This document shows, one piece after another, positions 1 through 8,273 of a stretch of 64,000 nucleotides of DNA (within the stretch, counting starts at the first letter, position 1; every line of letters begins with the position of its first letter). The notes under the pieces are model-generated. The model searched no databases. It saw only the letters and a list, made by a program, of their open reading frames with translations, and was not told where the DNA came from. This DNA comes from Gammaproteobacteria bacterium (GTDB lineage Bacteria > Pseudomonadota > Gammaproteobacteria > PIVX01), in the NCBI GenBank assembly GCA_003353785.1, contig PIVX01000001.1, positions 62,001 to 126,000 on the forward strand. Direction: 5' to 3'. Made by a program: the position numbers and the translations under genes.

Positions 1-1
1 A

Positions 2-379
2 GAAAATTGCAATCTGATCGTAACAGCAACATCTGCAGAAGAACCAATTTTAACAACTATCCATTCAGGAACTCATATAACTGCAGTTGGAGCAGATGCA
101 CCAGGAAAAATAGAACTTAATCCCAAAATCATTTCAAATGCTGATATCCTTTGTGCAGATAGTAAAGCTCAATGTATTGATCATGGAGAAATCCATTATG
201 CTTATAAAGAAAAAATGATCAAAGAAAACAATATAATAGAGCTTGGACAGCTCATCCTAGATCAAACTTTAGGAAGAACACAGAATGATCAAATAACTGT
301 TACAGATCTAACTGGAATTGCTGTTCAAGATATTCAAATTGCTAAAGCAATTATACAACAACCATGCTCAAAGCCTTAA
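2..379 (+). CDS. Ornithine cyclodeaminase / mu-crystallin family protein, 3' part
   Basis: This is the C-terminal 125 residues of a gene that begins before the window; the frame is open from base 2 to TAA at 377-379. The visible part has the Rossmann half typical of the ornithine cyclodeaminase/mu-crystallin family: a strand leading into VTATSAEEP, then ITAVGADAPGK, and the late ELGQL, GR and DLTGIAVQD segments that occur in this order in family members. These enzymes are NAD(P)-dependent and act on amino acids or imines (ornithine cyclodeaminase, alanine dehydrogenase, ketimine reductase). The substrate cannot be told from this fragment. An SRPBCC/MarR gene pair follows after about 80 bases on the same strand. 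Confidence 0.85.
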   Translation, partial: ENCNLIVTATSAEEPILTTIHSGTHITAVGADAPGKIELNPKIISNADILCADSKAQCIDHGEIHYAYKEKMIKENNIIELGQLILDQTLGRTQNDQITVTDLTGIAVQDIQIAKAIIQQPCSKP

Positions 380-459
380 GTCAATTATAAATTTATTTTG
401 ATTGATATATTTGGTAAACTAGCATACTATATTACAATCATACATTTTAAGTACATTTT

Positions 460-891
460 ATGTGGGAAAAAATACATAGCAAGTTCTATAAAGATGTTTC
501 AGCCCAAGAAGTATGGGAAATATGGACAGATATAGAAAATTGGCCAAAATGGCATAATGATTTAGAATATTGTAAATTAAATGGTAATTTTGTAGTTGGT
601 AATAGCTTTGTGCTAAAACCAAAGAAAGCCCCTCCAGTTAAAATAACTTTAACAGAAATAAATGAGAATAAAAAATTCACCGATCGCACCGATTTTCTTG
701 GTGCTAAAATGTTTGATACACATATTATAGATGAAAAAGAAAACGGAATACTATTAACTAATAAATTAATAGTAACAGGAACATTAAAATGGCTTTGGAT
801 AAAGGTTGTCGCAAATCACGTGGCTAATAGCGTTCCAGAAGAAATGAATGCACTTGTTAAATTAGCTCAATCTAATGTTAAAATATCATGA
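460..891 (+). CDS. SRPBCC family protein (START/polyketide-cyclase-like)
   Basis: A 143-residue protein with the features of a small SRPBCC (helix-grip) domain: an N-terminal strand, then a helix with DVSAQEVWEIWTDIENWPKW, the classic start of polyketide cyclase/dehydrase-type members, and a C-terminal amphipathic helix. Such proteins bind hydrophobic ligands in a deep cavity; no catalytic residue identifies a reaction here. Its stop codon overlaps the ATG of the downstream MarR gene (ATGA), so the two are probably translated together and the regulator may control this gene. The ligand is unknown. Confidence 0.75.
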   Translation: MWEKIHSKFYKDVSAQEVWEIWTDIENWPKWHNDLEYCKLNGNFVVGNSFVLKPKKAPPVKITLTEINENKKFTDRTDFLGAKMFDTHIIDEKENGILLTNKLIVTGTLKWLWIKVVANHVANSVPEEMNALVKLAQSNVKIS

Positions 892-1349
892 GTAAATTTC
901 CTTTTAGCTTTGATACTCCAGCAGACAGTCCAGGATTTTTGCTTTGGCAAACAACAACACTTTGGCAACGATTAATCAAACAATCAATTTCACATCACAA
1001 CATATCACATTCACAATTTGTGATAATGGCAGTCTCACTATGGTTTGATGGACAAGGAGTTGACGTAACCCAGAGTAAGATAATTAATATTTCCAAGCTA
1101 GATAAAATGACTGTTTCTAAATCTTTAAAAAAACTTACCATCTTAGGATTAGTTGAAAGATATGAGCATATTAAAGATAATAGAACTAAAACCGTTAAGC
1201 TAACTTCTAATGGAAAAAAACTAACTCGAAAGTTAGTTCCCATTATCGAAGGCATTGATGCAAAATTTTTTGGTAACCTAGCGCAGAAAAAACAAGATAC
1301 TTTAGTTAAAATATTAAGAAATTTAGTAGCTAATATAATTCATCAATAA
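888..1349 (+). CDS. MarR family transcriptional regulator
   Basis: A 153-residue protein with the MarR layout: an N-terminal dimerisation helix, a winged helix-turn-helix around residues 45-110 (recognition segment LDKMTVSKSLKKL, then the wing DNRTKTVKLTSNGKKL) and a C-terminal dimerisation helix. MarR proteins are usually ligand-responsive repressors of a neighbouring gene. The start overlaps the stop of the SRPBCC gene by four bases, so both are likely one transcript and autoregulation is plausible. The convergent alternative oxidase gene ends 15 bases downstream. Confidence 0.85.
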   Translation: MSKFPFSFDTPADSPGFLLWQTTTLWQRLIKQSISHHNISHSQFVIMAVSLWFDGQGVDVTQSKIINISKLDKMTVSKSLKKLTILGLVERYEHIKDNRTKTVKLTSNGKKLTRKLVPIIEGIDAKFFGNLAQKKQDTLVKILRNLVANIIHQ

Positions 1350-1364
1350 TCCAACACTTAACTA

Positions 1365-1982
1365 TTATAAAATATCAGAAAAATGATGATTTACATCACG
1401 ATGATTAGCTTCGTCTGCACGTATAGCTATAACAACTTCACGTAATTTAGCATCACTTGGTAATTGCCAATATACAATAGCAGACTTAGGAGCATCAACA
1501 TTTTCTATTTTACCTTTATCAATCTCTTCTAAATATTGTGTGTAGCTTGCTATAGCTTCTTCTTCAAAATAACCAACAATTCTATGACAAATCTTTGAAG
1601 AAAATATGTATAAGAAAAAGAATAAATTATAAAAAACAAATTGTACGGCTACCACTACTAACCTTTCAATCCACGTTGGAGAAACAATCTGAATAAAAGT
1701 CATTAAGTGCTGGCGCTCATTTTCAGCCTCATCAAGAAGCGTTTTTATCCAACCATCATCATCTTTCATTAAGCGTAAGCTCTTAAGATGTTGTACAGCG
1801 CCACCAACCATTCCTGGAACAGCCGCGACAGTTTCTAAAACTACTGCTCTGTGACCATATCTTTTAGCAAAGAAAAGATCAGCAACAAAACGAAGTAATT
1901 TAACAAAATACAATGCTATTTTATCACGAAAATCTTTAGGTTTATGATGAATGTTTAAATCTACCTTACTATTTTTACTCAT
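1365..1982 (-). CDS. aox: Alternative oxidase (cyanide-insensitive ubiquinol oxidase)
   Basis: A 205-residue protein with all the di-iron motifs of alternative oxidase: E50 in LET, E89 and H92 in NERQHL, the EEEA motif at about 140-143, and E191 and H194 in DEANH. AOX is a monotopic inner-membrane enzyme that oxidises ubiquinol and reduces oxygen to water without pumping protons, bypassing the cytochrome oxidases. The hydrophobic stretch around 106-130 fits the membrane-binding helices. The length is close to other bacterial AOX proteins, which lack the long plant mitochondrial N-terminus. The gene stands alone, convergent with a MarR gene. AOX is patchy in bacteria, so lateral acquisition is plausible but not shown here. 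Confidence 0.92.
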   Translation of the reverse strand: MSKNSKVDLNIHHKPKDFRDKIALYFVKLLRFVADLFFAKRYGHRAVVLETVAAVPGMVGGAVQHLKSLRLMKDDDGWIKTLLDEAENERQHLMTFIQIVSPTWIERLVVVAVQFVFYNLFFFLYIFSSKICHRIVGYFEEEAIASYTQYLEEIDKGKIENVDAPKSAIVYWQLPSDAKLREVVIAIRADEANHRDVNHHFSDIL

Positions 1983-2271
1983 TTTTAGTAAATTCCATTT
2001 ATTGAATTTTAAGAACTGGTTTCTGGTTACAGTACGTAGTGCTAATTCTGCTACTTCACAGACTTTACATACAAATTGCCAGACGCTAAATTTTTACCCA
2101 AACAAAAATCATGTTAATGCAGATCGTTCTGCTTGTCAAAGACATATCTTATACCTCCATCAGCAGTGTGAAGTTTTACCGCACGAATTATAAAAATTAT
2201 TACTATCTTCTTATCATTACACTAATTGTTCATTTAAAATGGATAAATTACCGTTATCAGTGCGTAATTGA
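1983..2271. other. Non-coding stretch before the tnpB remnant
   Basis: About 290 bases with short open frames on the plus strand (for example 1951-2193) that resemble no family I recognise and have no convincing start. They are probably decayed sequence of the same IS605-type insertion. The promoter of the minus-strand alternative oxidase gene should also lie here, but I could not pick out clear -35/-10 boxes. Confidence 0.35.
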
Positions 2272-2388
2272 TATTGTCCAAACTGTAATGTACACCACGA
2301 CCGATATATAAATGCAGCAAAGAATATAAAAAGACAAGGTATACTGCAATTAAAATCCAAAAGGCTGTCCGTTCGAATACTTGCCTAA
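2272..2388 (+). pseudogene. tnpB: Remnant of TnpB (IS200/IS605 family), C-terminal end
   Basis: A 38-codon open stretch ending in TAA carries the end of the TnpB zinc finger and its following motif: YCPNC, then HHDR, then INAAKNIKRQGI, the classic HDRDINAAKNI signature (here DRYINAAKNI). No upstream part of TnpB (RuvC domain) could be read in any frame, so only the 3' end survives. It lies between alternative oxidase and an acetyltransferase. TnpB is the RNA-guided nuclease of IS200/IS605 elements; this copy cannot be functional. Confidence 0.75.
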
Positions 2389-2460
2389 GACTGACTATTT
2401 GTCAGCTGTAGCCTAGGAAGTTGGAAGCTTCGTCATTCATGACCAAGAACAATCACACTG
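2389..2460 (+). mobile_element. Probable IS200/IS605 right-end sequence after the tnpB remnant
   Basis: Directly after the tnpB remnant lies CCTAGGAAGTTGGAAGC followed by the short hairpin GTCATTCATGAC (about 2432-2443). A GGAAG(T)-rich segment followed by a small subterminal hairpin is the usual make-up of IS605 right ends, which also encode the 3' end of the guide (omega) RNA. The call rests on position and resemblance only; the left end and tnpA were not found. Confidence 0.4.
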
Positions 2461-2566
2461 TTAATGAATTTAAATAGCATTATATTAAGACGAAAGATTA
2501 TACTTCTCTAATAGCTTAGTTATTCGTAGGATTAAGCAGAAGCCCCTACTATAATTATCCAGTAAT

Positions 2567-3130
2567 TTAGTAGTGAGAGTGTGTCACTCTATTTATATAT
2601 TCTGCTTTTGACAATCTATATAAAACATGAGGAGCTAAAATATGATTATGAGGTAATTTAGGATTAATAAAATCGTCTTTTAAATCTCTTTTCAATCCCA
2701 ATCTCTCCATTACCTTGATGGAAGGCATATTAATTTTGCTGGTGAAAGAAACAATATTGTCTAAATTAAAATCTAAAAAAGCCTTTTTTAACACTTCTTT
2801 CCCAGCCTCTGTTGCATAACCTTTGCCCCAATGTTCTTTAGATAATCTCCACCCAATTTCACATGCTGGGGTAAAATGAGCTTTAAAATCTGTATAATTT
2901 AGCCCAACAAATCCAATACACTGTTTAAAATTCAACGGTTCAACAGCATATAATCCAAATCCATATTTTTTAAAGTGCTGTTCAATTTTTTCAATTAGTT
3001 GCCTTGTTTGTTCTTCATCTTGAACTGATGGAAAATACTTCATAATATCAAGATCTGCATTAATCGCCGCCATAAATTCAAAATCACTAGTATCCCATCT
3101 TCTTAGAATTAATCTTTCAGTTCTAATCAT
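2567..3130 (-). CDS. GNAT family N-acetyltransferase (RimJ/RimL-like)
   Basis: A 187-residue GNAT acetyltransferase of the RimJ/RimL type. It opens with IRTERLILRRW, has the IGFVGL strand, IGWRLSKEHWGKGYATEAG (the acetyl-CoA binding motif A, Q/R-x-x-G-x-G/A) and ends with the NMPSIKVMERLGLKRD motif. Family members transfer acetyl from acetyl-CoA to protein N-termini or small amines; the substrate is not predictable. I place the start at the ATG at 3130, because the four codons upstream would need a TTG start and the family begins with (M)IxTERL. It is a single gene upstream of, and divergent from, the 4.5S RNA. Confidence 0.88.
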   Translation of the reverse strand: MIRTERLILRRWDTSDFEFMAAINADLDIMKYFPSVQDEEQTRQLIEKIEQHFKKYGFGLYAVEPLNFKQCIGFVGLNYTDFKAHFTPACEIGWRLSKEHWGKGYATEAGKEVLKKAFLDFNLDNIVSFTSKINMPSIKVMERLGLKRDLKDDFINPKLPHNHILAPHVLYRLSKAEYINRVTHSHY

Positions 3131-3230
3131 AAACACAAACAATCATGTAAAAAAATTATTCACATTGATTATACAGCATGGCTATGTTGAAATATATATG
3201 TATAATTACGGTTGTGATATTATAAGATTT

Positions 3231-3337
3231 GGCGAACCCATGGCTTCCTAGCAATGAGGTATTGTGAACCCCGTCAGACCTGGAAGGGAGCAGCGGCAGC
3301 AATATTTAATGTGCATAGATCGGGCTCTGGGAACGCC
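3231..3337 (+). ncRNA. ffs: 4.5S RNA, small bacterial signal recognition particle RNA
   Basis: The domain IV core is plain: GTCAGACCTGGAAGGGAGCAGC at about 3273-3294, which contains the GGAA tetraloop and the A/C-rich internal loop bound by Ffh. The ends pair as a long hairpin (GGCG at 3231 with CGCC at 3334-3337; GAACCC with GGGCTC). The size of about 107 bases fits the Alu-less gammaproteobacterial form. It lies 15 bases before dnaX. The partner protein Ffh is encoded 3.3 kb downstream. Confidence 0.93.
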
Positions 3338-3352
3338 CTTTAATAAATATAT

Positions 3353-4966
3353 ATGGATAATAATTACAAAGCACTAGCCAGAAAATGGCGTCCAAAAAAA
3401 TTTTCTGCATTTGTCGGTCAAGAGAATGTTGTCAAAGTACTAACAAATTCTTTAGATCACAAAAGACTGCATCATGCTTATCTATTTAGTGGAACAAGAG
3501 GTGTAGGTAAAACTACACTTGCTAGACTTATAGCCAAGTGTATTAGCTGCCAAGAAAAAATATCAAGTGAACCTTGCGGAAAATGTTCTACATGCCAATC
3601 AATTAATCAAGGAGCTTACTTAGATCTAATAGAAGTTGATGCCGCATCAAAAACAAAAGTAGAAGATACTAGAGAATTATTAGATAATATACAGTTCTCT
3701 CCTGCTATTGGTAAATTTAAAATTTATATTATTGATGAAGTGCACATGCTATCTAAGCACAGTTTTAATGCTTTATTAAAAACACTAGAAGAACCTCCTG
3801 AACATATAAAATTTATCTTTGCAACAACAGAAGTAGATAAATTACCGATTACTATAATTTCTAGATGCATACATTTTAAGTTAAAGGCTATACCAGAAGA
3901 GAATATTCAAAACCACCTTAAGATGATACTTGATAATGAAAGCATTAAATTTGAGAATTCTGCAATAGCAGAAATAGCAAAATCAGCAAATGGTAGTATA
4001 AGAGATTCATTAAGTATTTTAGAACAATGTATCGCATTCTGTAATGCCAAAATAACTTTGGATGAGATTCATGATATATTAGGAACTATTAAGCATGATC
4101 ATGTATATGACTTACTCTCAATGATATTAAAACAAAATGCTACAGGCGCACTTCATAAAATCGCAAAATTTGCCGAATTATCTGTAGACTTGCATAAAAT
4201 GTTAGAAGAACTCATATCCATTTTACATATCGTAGCATTAGCACAGATATCTTCAAAATTAATAACAAATATACAGTTTGAAAAAACAAAAATTCTTGAA
4301 TTTGCTAGCCAAATTAGTAAAACTGATACACAACTTTTATATCAAATAGCCCTTGTAGGTAGGAAAGATATGATGATGTCCTCTAATTTGAAATCTGCCT
4401 TTGAAATGTTAATTGTTAGAATGATATTTTTTCAACCAAATTATGACAAATTAAAATATGGTGAACAACTAAAAGACATCAACATTTCTAAACAAATCAA
4501 ACCCATCTCTGAGATTGTGGATAAACAACAACAAGAAGGTTCTCCAAATGCTGCCACAAAGAATATTGATACTGTAAAAGAAGAAACTAATAATATTGAT
4601 TGGAACATTCTAGTAAAAAAATTAAATTTAAAAGGAGTAAGTAAAATAATAGCTGAACGTTGCTATCTTCAATCTAGCAAAGATAATGCTGTGCAGCTAG
4701 TTCTTGATATTGAGCAAAATAATTTATTATCAGAAAATATAAAACTCCAGATACTTAAAGCAATGGAAGATGAGCTTAATGAAAACATCAAACTATCTAT
4801 TGTTATTGGGAAAACTAATAGTGATAATACCCCATATGCCATACAGCAAAAATCAGATGGTCAAAATCATCAAGATATGAAAAAGCAAATATTATCAGAT
4901 CAAAATGCTAAGGAAATAATGACAAAATTAGATGCTGAATTAACCGATGTAACTTCCAAGAAATAA
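3353..4966 (+). CDS. dnaX: DNA polymerase III subunit tau (possibly also gamma)
   Basis: A 537-residue clamp-loader ATPase of the replicative polymerase. Visible are the Walker A motif GTRGVGKT at 47-54, the zinc-binding cysteines C66, C75, C78 and C81, the DEVH Walker B region near 128 and the SRC sensor motif near 168. Domains I-III (to about 365) form the ATPase and collar; the rest corresponds to the tau-specific region but is shorter than in E. coli (643 residues). A run of seven A at 4615-4621 could allow a -1 slip that would give a 430-residue gamma form. It starts a dnaX-ybaB-recR cluster, a common bacterial arrangement. Confidence 0.97.
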   Translation: MDNNYKALARKWRPKKFSAFVGQENVVKVLTNSLDHKRLHHAYLFSGTRGVGKTTLARLIAKCISCQEKISSEPCGKCSTCQSINQGAYLDLIEVDAASKTKVEDTRELLDNIQFSPAIGKFKIYIIDEVHMLSKHSFNALLKTLEEPPEHIKFIFATTEVDKLPITIISRCIHFKLKAIPEENIQNHLKMILDNESIKFENSAIAEIAKSANGSIRDSLSILEQCIAFCNAKITLDEIHDILGTIKHDHVYDLLSMILKQNATGALHKIAKFAELSVDLHKMLEELISILHIVALAQISSKLITNIQFEKTKILEFASQISKTDTQLLYQIALVGRKDMMMSSNLKSAFEMLIVRMIFFQPNYDKLKYGEQLKDINISKQIKPISEIVDKQQQEGSPNAATKNIDTVKEETNNIDWNILVKKLNLKGVSKIIAERCYLQSSKDNAVQLVLDIEQNNLLSENIKLQILKAMEDELNENIKLSIVIGKTNSDNTPYAIQQKSDGQNHQDMKKQILSDQNAKEIMTKLDAELTDVTSKK

Positions 4967-4982
4967 AATTAATGAGGATAAT

Positions 4983-5291
4983 ATGGATAAAATAGATTTA
5001 TCAAACTTAATGTTAGAAACTGAAAAATTAAAAGAAGAATTTGATAGGAACCAAGATAAAATACATAAAATGAAAGCAACAGGTGAAAGCGGAGCCGGTT
5101 TAGTTAAAATAGTTATAAATGGAACCCATGATGTTCTATCAACTCACTTAGATGATACAATATTTGAACAAAAGAAGAATATTATCGAAGAACTGATTAC
5201 TGCAGCAGCTAATGACGCTATTAATAAAATTAATCAACAAACTAAAAGTAATATTACAGATTTTTCAAAATTATTTAACTTACCAAAATAA
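4983..5291 (+). CDS. ybaB: YbaB/EbfC family nucleoid-associated protein
   Basis: A 102-residue protein between dnaX and recR, the standard position of ybaB. It has the N-terminal helix with many charged residues (KLKEEFDRNQDKIHKMKATGE), a central strand region with GLVKIVINGTHDVLS and a C-terminal helix with AANDAINKINQ. YbaB/EbfC is a small dimeric DNA-binding protein of the nucleoid, of poorly defined role, often linked to recombinational repair through its genetic context. An AGG 9 bases upstream supports the ATG start. Confidence 0.93.
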   Translation: MDKIDLSNLMLETEKLKEEFDRNQDKIHKMKATGESGAGLVKIVINGTHDVLSTHLDDTIFEQKKNIIEELITAAANDAINKINQQTKSNITDFSKLFNLPK

Positions 5292-5302
5292 CCAACTTAA
5301 CG

Positions 5303-5905
5303 ATGTTATATAGTCCAAAAATTGAGAAATTAATTCAGTCACTTAAATGTTTGCCTGGCATAGGCAATAAATCAGCGCAAAGAATGGCATTTAATTTGCT
5401 AGATCAAAACAAAACTAATGCTAAAATTTTAGCACAATCGATTTTAGGAGCGATAGAGAGCATCAAAAACTGTGATAAATGTCATATACTCACAGAACAT
5501 AATATATGCCAAATATGCAGCAACTCTAAAAGAGAACATTCTCTATTATGCATTGTTGAAAATCCCAGTGATGTATTAGCAATCGAACATACAGGGATCT
5601 ACAAAGGATTATATTTTGTTTTATTAGGTCGTTTATCCCCTATTGACGGCATTGGACCAGATGAAATTGGGATACCTAAACTAGTAGAGCGCATACAATC
5701 AGGAAATTTCCAAGAATTAATACTTGCAACCAACTCTACAACAGAAGGCGAAGCTACTGCGTACTATATATCCGTGTTGGCTAAAAAACATAACATATTG
5801 GCGAGCAGAATAGCTCATGGGATCCCGATAGGAGGAGAACTAGAATATATAGACGCAAATACTATCTCACAGGCAATATCCTATAGAACTACAGTAAGTG
5901 CATGA
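5303..5905 (+). CDS. recR: Recombination mediator protein RecR
   Basis: A 200-residue protein of the usual RecR length. The N-terminal helix-hairpin-helix (CLPGIGNKSAQRMAF), the C4 zinc finger (C57, C60, C69, C72) and the Toprim domain starting at about residue 80 (LCIVENPSDVLAIE) are all present. RecR works with RecF and RecO to load RecA on gapped DNA. It follows ybaB by 11 bases and is the last gene of the dnaX cluster. Confidence 0.97.
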   Translation: MLYSPKIEKLIQSLKCLPGIGNKSAQRMAFNLLDQNKTNAKILAQSILGAIESIKNCDKCHILTEHNICQICSNSKREHSLLCIVENPSDVLAIEHTGIYKGLYFVLLGRLSPIDGIGPDEIGIPKLVERIQSGNFQELILATNSTTEGEATAYYISVLAKKHNILASRIAHGIPIGGELEYIDANTISQAISYRTTVSA

Positions 5906-6054
5906 AAATAAATACCTATCTGTTTTGTACAAACATCTAATAAAAACATTTACACAATACAAAAAACCAGCAAAAATTTTAAATTTATCTAATTGCCCTA
6001 TTAACAATTACCAGCTAAACTTTAACTATTAAGGGAAAATACATCAGGAGCATC

Positions 6055-6486
6055 ATGAAAACTAGTAAGGGGTTTTCTTTAATAGAAATATTAATAGTAA
6101 TAGTTCTCATTGCAATAATAGCCGTAATTGCTTTGCCTAATCTAGTTGCTTCTAAAGAAAATGCTATTAAAGTTAGCATGATCAGTGATCTAAGAAATCT
6201 TATTACCTCAGAAGAATCATATTATTTAAATAATCAATCCTATACTAGTACAATAAGCAATTTATCAGGATATCAAACATCCGAAGGAAATACCGTAAAC
6301 ATCAATACATTAACAGGAACTAGAGGTTGGCATGCAGACGTATTTAACTCTACTATAGAAGATACTAAATATTGTACTATTTTTGTAGGGGTAGATAGCT
6401 CAGGAGATGACTTTGCTGACAATGAGGAAGGTGTAAGACTCATATCTGATTCTCAAGAAAATTCTGTAACCTGCACAGGATTCTAA
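6055..6486 (+). CDS. Type IV pilin-like protein (prepilin)
   Basis: A 143-residue prepilin. The leader is short and basic (MKTSKG), the prepilin peptidase site is G/FSLIE with the conserved E5, and a hydrophobic helix follows to about residue 30. After cleavage the protein would have 137 residues with a globular domain holding two cysteines (in KYC and near the C-terminus, VTC), which could form the D-loop disulfide of type IVa pilins. AGGAG lies 8 bases before the ATG. No other pilus genes are adjacent. It could be a major pilin, a minor pilin or a pseudopilin. Confidence 0.82.
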   Translation: MKTSKGFSLIEILIVIVLIAIIAVIALPNLVASKENAIKVSMISDLRNLITSEESYYLNNQSYTSTISNLSGYQTSEGNTVNINTLTGTRGWHADVFNSTIEDTKYCTIFVGVDSSGDDFADNEEGVRLISDSQENSVTCTGF

Positions 6487-6581
6487 TTAAATTATTAATA
6501 ACTGTATAAAACACCGTCTTATTTACTGGCAATCAAGTGATTGTTCAGGTAAAATTTTCGAATTCATTATGAGCAATTATT

Positions 6582-7919
6582 ATGTTTTCATCTTTAACTA
6601 ACAAACTACAGTCTGTTCTACAAACAATAAAAGGCAAAGGAAGATTAACTGAAGAAAATATTAAAAGTAGTATTTCAGAAATTAGAAAAATACTGATAGA
6701 TGCAGATGTAGCCTTATCTGTAGTAAACAATTTTGTAGATTCTGTCAAGTCTCAAGCTATTGGTATAAAAATAAATACTAGCCTCAATCCGGGTCAAATA
6801 TTCACTAAACTGATCCATCAAGAATTAGTCAAGTCTCTTGGCGCTGATACACATGATTTAAATTTAAAAACTCAACCACCAGCTGTAATATTATTAGCTG
6901 GTCTCCAAGGCAGTGGTAAAACAACATCAGCTGCTAAATTGGCACAATATCTATCTTCCAATTATAAGAAAAAAATAATGCTTACAAGCACGGATATATA
7001 TCGGCCTGCGGCATTATTGCAACTTGAAACTTTGGCAAAACAAATTAATGTTAAATGTCATATACCCAATCCAGACTCAAAACCCGAAATTATAGCTAAA
7101 GAAGCTTTAAAGAAAGCCAGAAACTCAATTATAGACATCTTAATAGTTGATACTGCTGGTAGAATGCATATAGATCAAGAATTAATGCAAGAGATCAAAT
7201 TACTTAATAATGTCCTAAATCCAATCGAAACTCTGTTTGTGGTGGATAGCATGACTGGTCAAGATGCCGCTAATACAGCAAAGTCTTTTAATGATACATT
7301 AACATTAACCGGTGTAATATTATCCAAAACAGATGGTGATAGCCGTGGTGGAGCTGCTCTTTCAGTCAGCCAAATAACAGGTAAACCCATTAAGTTTATG
7401 GGAACCGGGGAAAAAATTTCTGATTTTGAAAAATTTTATCCTGATAGAGTAGCCAATCGTATTTTAGATATGGGAGATATACTATCTCTTATAGAAAACA
7501 TTGAAAAGGAAACAGATCAAACACAGAAAAACAAAATTGCAAAAAAAGTTAGCAAAGGTAAAACCTTTAATTTCAATGACTTGAAAGAACAACTTAATCA
7601 GATGAATAAAATGGGAGGCCTCGAAAAAGTTATGAAAATGATGCCAGGAACTCAAGGTCTAAACCCCAACAATATAAGCAATCAAAATAAAGGAATAATT
7701 AAAAATGTTGCAATAATCGATTCAATGACTCCTAAAGAAAGAAAATTCCCCAAATTATTAGATGCTTCTAGAAAAAAAAGAATAGCTTCTGGCTCAGGTA
7801 CCGTAATAACCGACATTAATTTGCTAATCAAACAACTTAGCAGTATGCAAAAAATGATGAAAAAATTTGCAAAAGGTAAAAATATGACTAGGTTAATGCA
7901 GTCACTTAAAGGGGGATAG
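6582..7919 (+). CDS. ffh: Signal recognition particle protein Ffh
   Basis: A 445-residue SRP54-type GTPase. It has the N domain helices, the G domain with Walker A GLQGSGKTT at 107-115, DTAGR near 190 and the SKTDGD guanine-specificity motif near 250, and the methionine-rich M domain from about 310 (MMPGTQG, MQKMMKKFAKG) that binds 4.5S RNA and signal peptides. With the 4.5S RNA at 3.2 kb it forms the SRP that delivers inner-membrane proteins to FtsY and SecYEG. It heads the ffh-rpsP-rimM-trmD-rplS cluster. The minus-strand open frame over its start is a shadow. Confidence 0.98.
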   Translation: MFSSLTNKLQSVLQTIKGKGRLTEENIKSSISEIRKILIDADVALSVVNNFVDSVKSQAIGIKINTSLNPGQIFTKLIHQELVKSLGADTHDLNLKTQPPAVILLAGLQGSGKTTSAAKLAQYLSSNYKKKIMLTSTDIYRPAALLQLETLAKQINVKCHIPNPDSKPEIIAKEALKKARNSIIDILIVDTAGRMHIDQELMQEIKLLNNVLNPIETLFVVDSMTGQDAANTAKSFNDTLTLTGVILSKTDGDSRGGAALSVSQITGKPIKFMGTGEKISDFEKFYPDRVANRILDMGDILSLIENIEKETDQTQKNKIAKKVSKGKTFNFNDLKEQLNQMNKMGGLEKVMKMMPGTQGLNPNNISNQNKGIIKNVAIIDSMTPKERKFPKLLDASRKKRIASGSGTVITDINLLIKQLSSMQKMMKKFAKGKNMTRLMQSLKGG

Positions 7920-7941
7920 CCAAATTATTTACAAATAAAGC

Positions 7942-7970
7942 TTCACTTAAGCAAAAAAATTATGTACAAT
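7942..7970 (+). promoter_or_regulatory. Candidate sigma-70 promoter of the rpsP-rimM-trmD group
   Basis: TTCACT at 7942-7947 and TACAAT at 7965-7970 lie 17 bases apart, with TG just before the -10 box. Transcription would begin near 7977, just upstream of the rpsP ATG at 7998. The -35 box matches only four of six consensus positions. Confidence 0.4.
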
Positions 7971-7997
7971 CGCGTTTTTATTCATAGCGAGTTGAAT

Positions 7998-8252
7998 ATG
8001 GTTGTTATTCGTTTATCAAGAGCAGGAGCAAAAAAGAAGCCTTTTTATCATTTTGTAGTTTCAGATAAACGGTCAAAACGTGATGGAAAATACATAGAAA
8101 GAATAGGATTTTTTAATCCTATGGCTACTGGCCAAGCTGTTAAATTAAAGATTGATACAGAACGTCTAGAATATTGGAGATCAGTTGGAGCTACACCTTC
8201 TGATCGGGTTAAATTTTTGTATAAGAATTTTATTAGAAATCAATCAGCTTAA
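7998..8252 (+). CDS. rpsP: 30S ribosomal protein S16
   Basis: An 84-residue S16, the usual size, starting MVVIRLSRAGAKKKPFYH, which is the universal family N-terminus. The open frame extends 12 codons further upstream, but homology and a GAG-containing ribosome site put the start at 7998. S16 binds 16S rRNA early in 30S assembly. It is followed closely by rimM, trmD and rplS, the classic order for this operon. Confidence 0.97.
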   Translation: MVVIRLSRAGAKKKPFYHFVVSDKRSKRDGKYIERIGFFNPMATGQAVKLKIDTERLEYWRSVGATPSDRVKFLYKNFIRNQSA

Positions 8253-8273
8253 ACAAACTCATCGATCCTTTCA

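Noticed and set aside
2111..2311. Plus-strand 66-codon frame before the acetyltransferase
   Set aside because: It is out of frame with the recognisable TnpB residues and shows no homology I can name.
2371..2380. GTTCGAATAC, which looks like a tRNA T-loop
   Set aside because: No acceptor, D or anticodon arms can be folded around it, and it lies inside the tnpB remnant reading frame.
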